The notes under the pieces were generated by a model. The model worked only from the letters and a program-made list of their open reading frames with translations. It did no database searches and had not been told where the DNA came from. A stretch of DNA of 7,283 nucleotides from CAJQQY01 sp964352225 (GTDB lineage Bacteria > Bacteroidota > Bacteroidia > Chitinophagales > Saprospiraceae): NCBI GenBank assembly GCA_964352225.1, contig CAYGRM010000342.1:1-7283 (forward strand). The letters are read 5' to 3'. The position numbers and the translations under genes are program-made. Positions 1 through 5,479 of this stretch are shown piece after piece; the first letter of the stretch is position 1, and every line of letters begins with the position of its first letter.

Positions 1-40
1 ACTAATAACTCATTAACCAATAACTTAATAACCAAATGAA
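1..40. repeat. Degenerate AT-rich short repeat
   Basis: A run of related 7- to 8-base units of the form ACYNATA appears here. It can also be read as a 15-base unit repeated twice (ACTAATAACTCATTA then ACCAATAACTTAATA, 12 of 15 identical). The composition is simple and AT-rich, so it may be low-complexity drift. No gene is visible between the window edge and the terminator at 103-142. Confidence 0.3.
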
Positions 41-102
41 ATCATCTAGAGCCTATAAATTACTTAGTTGTGATATTTTTTCCTAAAAAGTAAATGTTAT
101 TT

Positions 103-142
103 TAAAAAAAAGTCCTTCCACCTTTATAACCTGGAAGGACTT
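103..142 (-). terminator. Intrinsic terminator of the lectin-CAP gene
   Basis: An 11-bp perfect stem (positions 110-120 pairing with 132-142, core AGTCCTTCCA / TGGAAGGACT) encloses an 11-base loop. On the minus strand it is followed by a run of seven U from the A tract at 104-110. It lies about 30 bases past the stop codon of the minus-strand gene ending at 175, the right place and polarity to end that transcript. On the plus strand the stem is followed by a less regular T-rich stretch, so weak bidirectional function is possible. Confidence 0.85.
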
Positions 143-174
143 AGTCTTTATTTTTATAACAAATATTTAATTCC

Positions 175-1827
175 CTACTTATTACAACTCCCAAGTTGAT
201 CAGGGTAATTACTATTCCCCACCATAATTACATCTCTTAAATAAGCTGTTGCTCCACTACCATGTCGATGAACATCTACACCTATTTCATTAGTAGATTT
301 ATTCATGATGATATTTCGATGCGCAGGACTATTCAAAAGGGAAATAACAAAAGCTGAGGCAGTTCTGTATCCACTATCCAAACATTCACCAAGCATCACG
401 GAAGGATAACCTGCTAGCTCTGCACGGCAAGTTGCAGATCTTCCTTGACTGTCCACATGACCATTAAATTTCCCTTGATCCGTAGCTAAAATTGCGGATG
501 CTTGTGCCAATTTTGCATTTGGCCTTAACAATGGAAGTGGCTTTGGAAGTGACCGCAGATAATTAATTGCAGTTTGTAATTTCTGCATATTTTCGTTTTG
601 GCAATTGGAGTTATTATCATAACAACGCATCATCAAATCATTTCCAACGGCTATGGCTTGGAAGGAATTGTTATTTGGACCAAATTTAGTGTAGCGAAGC
701 TTTGCCAATTCATCAGCGTATGCTCTAGGATTCGCTCGAATGATATTGATTTCAGTAATTATTTTTTGTTCTAATAAATTAAGATTCATATCTACTGGAA
801 TATCTGATGAAGGAGCGGGAATATAAGATTGTGCACACTCTCCTACTTTATCAATTTGATAGGGTTTCAAATAATACCTTTGCCCCCTTCGTGGCCCTTC
901 CACAATATCGATTGCATAAGAATCTTGTTTGGGACCATAATATAACCCTTGCCCTACCACCATTGCTCTAGCTGAAGTTCCATCTGAAAGATTAAGACAA
1001 ATATAAGATCCCATATTCAAGTTAGATTTATCTTGATTCCCACTTCCTTTTGAATTTGTATTAACAATGTTATGCTCTACGCTGAGTAAATTATTTCTCA
1101 ACTCAGAATTAGAAATATGAAACATATTCTTATTTGCAGGTGGTTGAGTGGTGGGATTATTTACTAGATTATTGGATGAATTATTTCCTGGTTGATTATT
1201 AGTATTTTGATTATTGGCAACCGAAGTTTGAGACCCAAGATTGGACCAAATCTCTTGCCGATTCTTATTGATTAAAACCAACCTTCCATCGTTAGTCAAA
1301 ATTACTTTATCACATTGTCCAAGCAATCCTCGACTAGTATCTTTACCATTCGTTGCACACCATTCTTTATTTTGTTTACTTCCAAAACATAAATTACAAT
1401 CCGCCTTCACTATAAACATACTTACTCTTGGCGCATTTTTAAGACGGCCTCCCGCAGGTGCTTTCCAAATTTCTCTACCGGCTCGCATAGTAATTTTCTC
1501 ATTGCAAATACCACAAGTTTGGCTTTCTAAAATTTGCTCAATGACCAAATCGCCCTCATAAGTAACTCGCAAATGAAATTTTCCATCAGCTGAAGTTAGG
1601 TTTTCACCTTCCATCAAGAAATCATTTGGTCGCATACTTCCGGAATATTTTTGCACGGAAGTACTTCCTACGCATTTGGCGGGAATCTGAGCAACTAATT
1701 CTTGATTAGGAAATATGAAAAATAATATGAATGTGAAAAATAAAATAAATCGATAATCGTTAAGACTTTTCTCTGTTTGAGCGAATGGTTTTAGAGAAAG
1801 CAAAGTAGGGTTCAAATTGTAATTCAT
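175..1827 (-). CDS. Secreted bulb-lectin-like / CAP (SCP/PR1) domain protein
   Basis: Predicted exported protein of 550 residues. The ATG at 1827 is preferred over an in-frame ATG at 1884 because it follows an A-rich leader and places a hydrophobic segment (about residues 26-40) near the N-terminus, with a likely cleavage site at VAQ|IP around residue 47. Residues about 65-195 carry three bulb-type-lectin-like strand repeats (GDLVIEQ...IW, MFIVKAD...EW, GRLVLIN...IWSN). An Asn/Gln-rich linker follows (about 197-234), then an unassigned module (about 271-331). Residues about 351-538 form a CAP domain, with an IIRANPRAYA entry helix, GHVD (His457), GEC (Glu481, family usually GEN) and SPAHR (His503), the usual cavity residues. 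CAP and lectin domains suggest an extracellular or surface role, but the substrate is unknown. The canonical mannose-binding motif is degraded, so sugar binding is not shown. No type IX sorting domain is evident. The CAP call is strong and the lectin call good. Confidence 0.88.
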   Translation of the reverse strand: MNYNLNPTLLSLKPFAQTEKSLNDYRFILFFTFILFFIFPNQELVAQIPAKCVGSTSVQKYSGSMRPNDFLMEGENLTSADGKFHLRVTYEGDLVIEQILESQTCGICNEKITMRAGREIWKAPAGGRLKNAPRVSMFIVKADCNLCFGSKQNKEWCATNGKDTSRGLLGQCDKVILTNDGRLVLINKNRQEIWSNLGSQTSVANNQNTNNQPGNNSSNNLVNNPTTQPPANKNMFHISNSELRNNLLSVEHNIVNTNSKGSGNQDKSNLNMGSYICLNLSDGTSARAMVVGQGLYYGPKQDSYAIDIVEGPRRGQRYYLKPYQIDKVGECAQSYIPAPSSDIPVDMNLNLLEQKIITEINIIRANPRAYADELAKLRYTKFGPNNNSFQAIAVGNDLMMRCYDNNSNCQNENMQKLQTAINYLRSLPKPLPLLRPNAKLAQASAILATDQGKFNGHVDSQGRSATCRAELAGYPSVMLGECLDSGYRTASAFVISLLNSPAHRNIIMNKSTNEIGVDVHRHGSGATAYLRDVIMVGNSNYPDQLGSCNK

Positions 1828-2049
1828 TGGTTTTTTTTTAAAGTTTTTAATTTGCAGGGAGCTGTAGAAAGGAGATTTTTCCACAAAAAGAATTGAATGG
1901 GTTAAATACCTGCGGATTTACATTATCTAAATTAATCAAATAAATTAAACTTTTATTCCTACTAGTTGATTTTTTATAAGTCAATTTAAGATTTGAAAAT
2001 GAATTTAGATTCATCTTCTCAACTAAGTATTTTTTTCTCATGCTACAGG

Positions 2050-2057
2050 CAAAATTA
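2050..2057 (-). promoter_or_regulatory. Possible Bacteroidota -7 element
   Basis: Read on the minus strand this is TAATTTTG, an exact match to the TAnnTTTG -7 consensus known from Bacteroidota. A TTTG lies upstream at 2072-2075, but the 14-base gap is shorter than the usual spacing, so the match may be chance. If real, transcription toward the lectin-CAP gene would start near 2043 and leave a leader of roughly 215 bases. Confidence 0.25.
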
Positions 2058-2107
2058 GATTAGACCAAATTCAAAGTAAAAAACAGCCAAATTTGATCTT
2101 AAATAAA

Positions 2108-2138
2108 GAAATTGTTTTAAATGTAAATGAACAATTTC
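2108..2138. repeat. Inverted repeat GAAATTGTT / AACAATTTC
   Basis: A perfect 9-bp inverted repeat (2108-2116 and 2130-2138) is separated by 13 bases. It is not followed by a T tract on either strand, so it does not look like a terminator. It lies 75 to 105 bases upstream of the SleB-like start and could be a binding site for a dimeric regulator or a leader hairpin; chance in AT-rich DNA is possible. Confidence 0.4.
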
Positions 2139-2168
2139 ATTGCTAATTATATTTAGCACTAGAACATA

Positions 2169-2184
2169 TAAGAGCATGCTCTTA
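2169..2184. promoter_or_regulatory. 16-bp perfect palindrome, candidate operator
   Basis: TAAGAGCATGCTCTTA is perfectly self-complementary over 16 bases and centred on CATG. It ends 29 bases before the ATG of the SleB-like hydrolase, where a repressor or activator site would be expected. A second CATG-centred palindrome (4783-4796) ends the same distance before another gene. An operator role is inferred from symmetry and position only. Confidence 0.45.
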
Positions 2185-2213
2185 ATTTATCCCTTAATAT
2201 TAAAAATATTCCC

Positions 2214-2660
2214 ATGAAAAATTTAATCCCTATCCTTTTATTAGGATCAACGTTTATGGCAGATGCCCAAAAAATTTCAGAAGTCGATTTAGTCCTTTTA
2301 GCATCCGTAATCAATTCTGAGGCAAGCGGAGAATCTTATGAAGAAAAGTTAAGAGTTGGAAATGTAGTTATAAATCGTGTTGTCTCAGCTCATTATCCTG
2401 ATAATATCCATGATGTAATTTATCAAAGAAAACAATTCTCTGGTATTTGTTCTTCTCTCTTCCGATTCGACCCCGATGGAGATCGAGGTGATAAAGAAAG
2501 TATCAAAGCTGCAAGAGCATTGTTAAAAGGTCATAAGGTACTAGCACCTACTATTATTGGATTCTTTAATGAAGAACATTCGACCAATAAAAAATTTGTT
2601 TCTAGAATTAAAGATAAGGTCGTTTTCACCTCGGAGGCACATAGCTATTTTCGAATTTAG
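2214..2660 (+). CDS. Secreted SleB-like cell-wall hydrolase (Hydrolase_2)
   Basis: Small predicted exported hydrolase of 148 residues from the family of the spore-cortex lytic enzyme SleB, whose members cleave peptidoglycan glycan strands. The signal peptide covers about residues 1-19 (cleavage DAQ|K). The mature protein is almost entirely the catalytic domain: LLASVINSEASGES (candidate catalytic Glu36), VGNVVINRV (49-56), the YPDNIHDVIYQRKQFSG block (61-77) and a C-terminal EAHSYF block (His143) matching the family's ending. No separate wall-binding domain is present. The start is fixed by the signal peptide and by an AT-rich leader without a Shine-Dalgarno sequence. The gene stands alone, upstream of a strong terminator. 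In a Gram-negative cell it would act in the periplasm, probably in wall remodelling; the exact bond cleaved cannot be read from the sequence. The family call is firm. Confidence 0.88.
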   Translation: MKNLIPILLLGSTFMADAQKISEVDLVLLASVINSEASGESYEEKLRVGNVVINRVVSAHYPDNIHDVIYQRKQFSGICSSLFRFDPDGDRGDKESIKAARALLKGHKVLAPTIIGFFNEEHSTNKKFVSRIKDKVVFTSEAHSYFRI

Positions 2661-2674
2661 AGTCCTACATATTG

Positions 2675-2692
2675 AAGCTTGGAATCAAGCTT
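2675..2692 (+). repeat. Short hairpin upstream of terminator
   Basis: AAGCTTG (2675-2681) pairs perfectly with CAAGCTT (2686-2692) around a GAAT loop. It lies between the stop codon of the SleB-like gene and the strong terminator that follows. It lacks its own T tract, so it may be an auxiliary hairpin stabilising the transcript 3' end. Confidence 0.45.
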
Positions 2693-2700
2693 ACCAAAAC

Positions 2701-2736
2701 AAAAAGTACTTGGATAATTACATCCAAGTACTTTTT
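2701..2736. terminator. Bidirectional intrinsic terminator
   Basis: A perfect 15-bp stem (2701-2715 AAAAAGTACTTGGAT with 2722-2736 ATCCAAGTACTTTTT) encloses a 6-base loop. The stem ends in A5 on one side and T5 on the other, giving a U tract in both directions. It sits between convergent genes, the SleB-like hydrolase (plus) and the 164-residue secreted protein (minus), and should end both transcripts. Confidence 0.92.
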
Positions 2737-2769
2737 ATTTTCCAAACTTAATTTAGAGGTTTCACCAAC

Positions 2770-3264
2770 TTAAGAAATACCTAGCAAAAGGAAAGTACCT
2801 TCTACTTTATATGTTGTCATTCCTTTGGGAACTTCTTCCTCTGCAGAAGTTTTTTGCTTAACCAATCGATAAACACCTTTGTAAGTCTTACCATTTTGAT
2901 CAAGTGTTGCTTGTTTTCCTCCAATGGAATCATTTAAAGAAAAAATCAACATAAAACCTGTTTTCCCATATTTTGGTCGCTCTAAAAAAGCTGCTGCTTG
3001 AATACAGTCAGTCATTCCTAAAGATCGAATCGGATCTGTAAATACCATTGAACCTTTTGGTGCTTTTGCGTTACCCGATTTGCTTCCTTTCCCAACATAA
3101 TCATAGGAAGAAGGAATATCACTTCCATCGTTTATCTGGCTATTTTTCCCTTTCTCAGTTCCATCTGTGACAATTATAGTTAGGCCATTTGCATCGACCT
3201 TAAATTGACCTTGAGTAGTAAAAGAAACTAGTAAAAGGGAGGCGCTAAGTAGTAAATATTTCAT
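2770..3264 (-). CDS. Secreted protein of unknown function (164 aa)
   Basis: I do not recognise a family for this protein. Residues 1-20 form a clear signal peptide with a probable QGQ|F cleavage site, so it is likely exported. The mature part opens with VDANGLTIIVTDGTEKG, then has a Gly/Ser/Lys-rich stretch (about 53-72) and a segment around DPIRSLGMTDCIQAAAFLE with the only cysteine. The C-terminal half alternates hydrophobic and polar residues, as expected for beta strands (GFMLIFSLND, KGVYRLVKQK, YKVEGTFLLLGIS). There is no lipobox, transmembrane helix or C-terminal sorting domain. The start follows an AT-rich leader and directly produces the signal peptide. The gene appears monocistronic: terminators lie downstream (2701-2736) and between it and the DUF2007 gene (3385-3423). 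The coding call is strong and the function is open. Confidence 0.8.
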   Translation of the reverse strand: MKYLLLSASLLLVSFTTQGQFKVDANGLTIIVTDGTEKGKNSQINDGSDIPSSYDYVGKGSKSGNAKAPKGSMVFTDPIRSLGMTDCIQAAAFLERPKYGKTGFMLIFSLNDSIGGKQATLDQNGKTYKGVYRLVKQKTSAEEEVPKGMTTYKVEGTFLLLGIS

Positions 3265-3384
3265 AATTCTATTTTTAATAATTTTGGTTAGATCGTGATA
3301 GAACGTAAGTCGTAAAGATAAAATTTTATTTGGGGAAGCATCTATTTAAAAATGTATCTTGTTTGTTTTATTACATTTTTATAA

Positions 3385-3423
3385 AAATAGTCCATTACTA
3401 ATCAATTTAGTAATGGACTATTT
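3385..3423. terminator. Long hairpin terminator after the DUF2007 gene
   Basis: A perfect 17-bp stem (3385-3401 pairing with 3407-3423, core TAGTCCATTACTAA / TTAGTAATGGACTA) encloses a 5-base loop TCAAT. On the minus strand it is followed by a U-rich run, so it should end the DUF2007 transcript and insulate the secreted-protein gene beyond it. On its far side lies the AT palindrome ATTTTTATAAAAAT (3375-3388), which overlaps the base of the stem. Confidence 0.9.
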
Positions 3424-3468
3424 ATCTCTAAAAATGCAGTTTTTTTCTCTATTAATCAATAGGGAAAT

Positions 3469-3672
3469 TTATTCTTGATTTTCTGCGATGATAGCTTTCG
3501 CTTTTTCCGCTTCTTCTGGTGCTACATATATTTCAGCTACTCCTATCCGAAACTCATCATCTTTTTTATCTAACAATACGGGTAGGAATCCGTTATTTTC
3601 CAATAAACTTTTAATTACCTCAGCTTGATATTCTTCATCAGCTGTAAATACTTTAATCCATCCTGCTTCCAT
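3469..3672 (-). CDS. DUF2007 family small protein
   Basis: A 67-residue soluble protein that matches DUF2007, a family often annotated as putative signal transducing protein without experimental proof. Visible family marks are the N-terminal WIKVFTADEEYQAEVIKSLLENNG block (a short strand then a helix, about residues 5-28), a central strand (FLPVLLDKKDD) and the VAEIYVAPEEAEKAKAIIAENQ ending. This order resembles a small ferredoxin-like alpha/beta fold. The length is typical for the family. There is no signal peptide or membrane segment, so it should be cytoplasmic. It lies 188 bp downstream of the membrane-anchored protein gene on the same strand and is ended by the hairpin at 3385-3423. Its partner and trigger are unknown. 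Confidence 0.85.
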   Translation of the reverse strand: MEAGWIKVFTADEEYQAEVIKSLLENNGFLPVLLDKKDDEFRIGVAEIYVAPEEAEKAKAIIAENQE

Positions 3673-3860
3673 AATTATTTATTTTTAAAATTTTTAAATT
3701 GAGTTTAAGTTTGTTTTATCAATATAGCTCAAATTACCTTATGATAAAAGATATTTAATTGATTTTCATCATTTGATAATATTGACTTTTGTCTCCATTT
3801 CTAATTATAAAAAGAATACTACCCTTATCTGATTTAAAATCATTCTTTTTGAAGATTGGG

Positions 3861-4682
3861 TTACTCTCGATACTGCCCTACTCCTTCTTCCAAATCTTCC
3901 AATGCAGCAATGATTCTCAAATAACCATTAATAGATCTGTGCCAATCCAGTTTATTCTCTATAAGAAATTGTCGAATTATTTGTAACGACTCATCGCAAT
4001 CATCTGAGTCTGAAAAAAACTCACACCACTTCTCAGATTCACTTTTTGATCTGGCTTTAAAGAAATATCCCGAAGCTCTAAGCGGGCTTGGGGTACTATA
4101 AAATTTGAATTTGAATTTTTCCTCATTACTCCATTTAACACATTTAATATAGTATCCGATGACATTTTGTAATCGGTCGATAATTTCATTTTTAGACAAA
4201 TCTTTCTCTGCTTTGATTCGCCACTTATTATTTTTTAGGGTAAAAGGATAACTATTATTGTTACGATTTTTTCTATACTTCATCTTCATCGGTTTCTCAT
4301 AACTATCTCCGTCGGGATTAGGATAGGCGAAAGACCTTTCATTAGTAGAGTCATTTCGTTCATATTTCAATTGCCAAGTTTCATCTTCTTGATTAGTCAT
4401 AATTACGACGCTATCTTCCAACTCATAAGTTCCGTACTCGAAGTGGTGCCAATTCATTACATAGGTTCCATTTCGAAAAAAATCTACAAAAGTATCATCG
4501 GTAAAAGCAGGGGCAGTAGTGCTATTTTTGAGAAAAGAGTGTACTTGAATATTTCGATATAATCTAGATTGCCTAGGTGAAGTATAATGTCCTTCTATCC
4601 AATGGTTTTCATAATTCCACAAATATTTTAAAGCGAAAAAAGCGGGGATGACAAGAAGCCATAATAGTTTTTTGTTTTTCAT
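3861..4682 (-). CDS. Membrane-anchored protein of unknown function (273 aa)
   Basis: No family is recognised with confidence. A positively charged start (MKNKK) leads into one hydrophobic helix (about residues 6-22) that lacks a good cleavage site or lipobox, suggesting an N-terminal anchor with the rest in the periplasm. Residues about 60-110 (FVDFFRNGTYVMNW, YGTYELEDSVVIM, ETWQLKYE) resemble the strand pattern of small lipocalin-like proteins (dGty ... GtW.l..n.l.l), but this is only a shape resemblance. A Lys/Arg/Asn-rich segment follows (about 132-150). The C-terminal half has two likely helices and an acidic patch (FSDSDDCDE). It lies upstream of the DUF2007 gene on the same strand, but the 188-bp gap leaves co-transcription undecided. 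It diverges from the 64-residue membrane protein. No terminator was seen just past its stop. Confidence 0.75.
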   Translation of the reverse strand: MKNKKLLWLLVIPAFFALKYLWNYENHWIEGHYTSPRQSRLYRNIQVHSFLKNSTTAPAFTDDTFVDFFRNGTYVMNWHHFEYGTYELEDSVVIMTNQEDETWQLKYERNDSTNERSFAYPNPDGDSYEKPMKMKYRKNRNNNSYPFTLKNNKWRIKAEKDLSKNEIIDRLQNVIGYYIKCVKWSNEEKFKFKFYSTPSPLRASGYFFKARSKSESEKWCEFFSDSDDCDESLQIIRQFLIENKLDWHRSINGYLRIIAALEDLEEGVGQYRE

Positions 4683-4774
4683 ATTTTATTTTCTTGAAGA
4701 TTAATCTGTGATGTAAACATAGAAATATATTTAAGAAACTGAATGAATTATCACATTTTAAACAGAATTAGATT

Positions 4775-4802
4775 TTTGATGTTAATACATGTATTACTTT
4801 TT
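4775..4802 (+). promoter_or_regulatory. Candidate promoter of the 64-aa protein gene
   Basis: TTTG at 4775-4778 and TACTTTTT at 4795-4802 resemble the Bacteroidota -33 TTTG and -7 TAnnTTTG elements (7 of 8 in the -7 box), with a 16-base spacer that is slightly short. The palindrome at 4783-4796 fills the spacer. Transcription would start roughly 15 bases upstream of the ATG at 4826. The match is suggestive only. Confidence 0.35.
4783..4796. promoter_or_regulatory. 14-bp perfect palindrome, candidate operator
   Basis: TAATACATGTATTA is perfectly self-complementary, centred on CATG, and ends 29 bases before the ATG of the 64-residue membrane protein. Its outer TAA and inner CATG also occur in the palindrome at 2169-2184. 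It overlaps the candidate promoter spacer, as a repressor or spacer-binding activator site would. Short AT-rich palindromes can arise by chance. Confidence 0.4.
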
Positions 4803-4825
4803 AATAAACCTATAAAAATAAAATC

Positions 4826-5020
4826 ATGAACTTAAAAGTTGCTTCTGCCTCCATTTTAGCAGTTTTAGCCTTATTATTATTACTCTGTGCATTGATCCCA
4901 AATCCTTTATTTATTATGGGAGCAACTGCAGCAGGATCATTATTGATAGGAATTCAAACGTATGCGATTCTAAAAGAAGATCCGAGCGAAGGGTCGGAAG
5001 GGAATTATAAAGTCCCTTAA
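4826..5020 (+). CDS. Small two-helix membrane protein (64 aa)
   Basis: A 64-residue protein not assigned to a family. It is almost entirely two hydrophobic segments (about residues 5-24 and 28-50) joined by a tight Pro-containing turn (PNP), followed by an acidic, flexible C-terminal tail (KEDPSEGSEGNYKVP). The shape is an inner-membrane helical hairpin. The start follows an A-rich leader typical of the phylum, with a candidate promoter and palindrome just upstream, and the gene has its own downstream terminator at 5079-5113. These support a real small gene. The first helix could be read as a signal peptide, but no good cleavage site follows it. Function unknown. Confidence 0.7.
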   Translation: MNLKVASASILAVLALLLLLCALIPNPLFIMGATAAGSLLIGIQTYAILKEDPSEGSEGNYKVP

Positions 5021-5078
5021 GGTCAATGACATTGCCCTAAAGAATCCTGCTTTTTGATTAAAGAGTCGGACAGTATCA

Positions 5079-5113
5079 AAAAATAAAGCATGATCATTTC
5101 ATGCTTTATTTTT
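5079..5113. terminator. Bidirectional terminator overlapping a stop codon
   Basis: A perfect 15-bp stem (5079-5093 AAAAATAAAGCATGA with 5099-5113 TCATGCTTTATTTTT) encloses the loop TCATT, with T-rich arms in both directions. It separates the convergent 64- and 80-residue membrane protein genes. The right arm is also coding: on the minus strand it holds the last codons and TGA stop (5099-5101) of the 80-residue protein. Confidence 0.88.
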
Positions 5114-5341
5114 GTCTCGATCATAAGCCATCCGATAACGAATGCTATCCACCATCAAAACCATTCCACTCATCAAGACGATCAAGCTAAAGGTTCCTGC
5201 GACCACCCATTTCCAAATAACTGGCTGCGTATGCTTATAAAATCCAGCTTCTACTAACATACAGATGCCACTTCCAAAAAGTAAAATGCCAATCGTTCCT
5301 TGAATAAACCAGCGCCGATAATTTGGATTTGAAAAATTCAT
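5099..5341 (-). CDS. Small two-helix membrane protein (80 aa)
   Basis: An 80-residue integral membrane protein of unknown function. Two hydrophobic helices (about residues 12-33 and 42-64) are joined by a short loop (YKHTQP). Basic residues at the N-terminus (NYRRW) and in the C-terminal tail (RYRMAYDRDKNK) suggest both ends face the cytoplasm. The pattern (NYRRWFIQGTIGIL, MLVEAGFYKH, VDSIRYR) looks like a conserved hypothetical type seen in this phylum, but I cannot name a family. The ATG follows an A/T-rich leader. It diverges from the UPF0114-like gene and converges on the 64-residue gene. Its final five codons and stop lie inside the terminator stem, so the C-terminal sequence DKNKA is partly constrained by the RNA hairpin. 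Confidence 0.78.
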   Translation of the reverse strand: MNFSNPNYRRWFIQGTIGILLFGSGICMLVEAGFYKHTQPVIWKWVVAGTFSLIVLMSGMVLMVDSIRYRMAYDRDKNKA

Positions 5342-5450
5342 TTTACAATTTTATTTTAATGTGAAATATTAAGCCTAAAAGTAAGTAAGTTGCATAAGAA
5401 TGTTTGTGGTAATCGAACCAAAAAGAAAACATTTTTAAACAAATTCATTA

Positions 5451-5458
5451 TATCTTTA
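5451..5458 (+). promoter_or_regulatory. Possible -7 element of the UPF0114-like gene
   Basis: TATCTTTA matches TAnnTTTG at all fixed positions except the last. It lies about 22 bases before the ATG at 5480 and is followed by a ten-base A tract (5461-5470). No well-spaced TTTG is present upstream. If it is the promoter, the upstream in-frame ATG at 5390 cannot be used. Confidence 0.3.
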
Positions 5459-5479
5459 TCAAAAAAAAAAGAAAACTTC

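Larger units (their letters stand above)
1828..2213. other. Divergent intergenic region (386 bp)
   Basis: This gap separates the diverging lectin-CAP gene (minus) and SleB-like gene (plus). It holds a possible minus-strand -7 element at 2050-2057, a 9-bp inverted repeat at 2108-2138 and a 16-bp palindrome at 2169-2184. A 64-codon minus-strand reading frame (1847-2041) crosses the left part but has a low-complexity, Asn/Lys/Ser-rich product with no recognisable features, so it is not annotated as a gene. No RNA gene or riboswitch fold was recognised. Confidence 0.7.

Noticed and set aside
1241..1561. 106-codon plus-strand reading frame opposite the lectin region
   Set aside because: It lies fully antisense to the well-supported lectin-CAP gene, and its Leu/Pro/Ser-rich translation looks like a shadow of that gene.
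1847..2041. 64-codon minus-strand reading frame upstream of the lectin-CAP gene
   Set aside because: The product is Asn/Lys/Ser-rich with no domain, signal or helix pattern. It overlaps only the leader of the lectin-CAP gene and no leader-peptide features such as a regulatory codon run were seen.
3375..3388. ATTTTTATAAAAAT palindrome
   Set aside because: It is pure A/T, overlaps the base of a terminator stem, and such palindromes are expected often in this composition; it is better explained as part of the terminator flank.
3789..3986. 65-codon plus-strand reading frame
   Set aside because: It overlaps the 3' end of the minus-strand 273-residue gene, has no family features, and lacks a convincing leader.
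5390..5479. N-terminal extension of the UPF0114-like protein
   Set aside because: It is low-complexity, Lys/Asn-rich and encoded across a ten-base A tract. The family-like part starts at the ATG at 5480, and a candidate -7 element lies within the extension.
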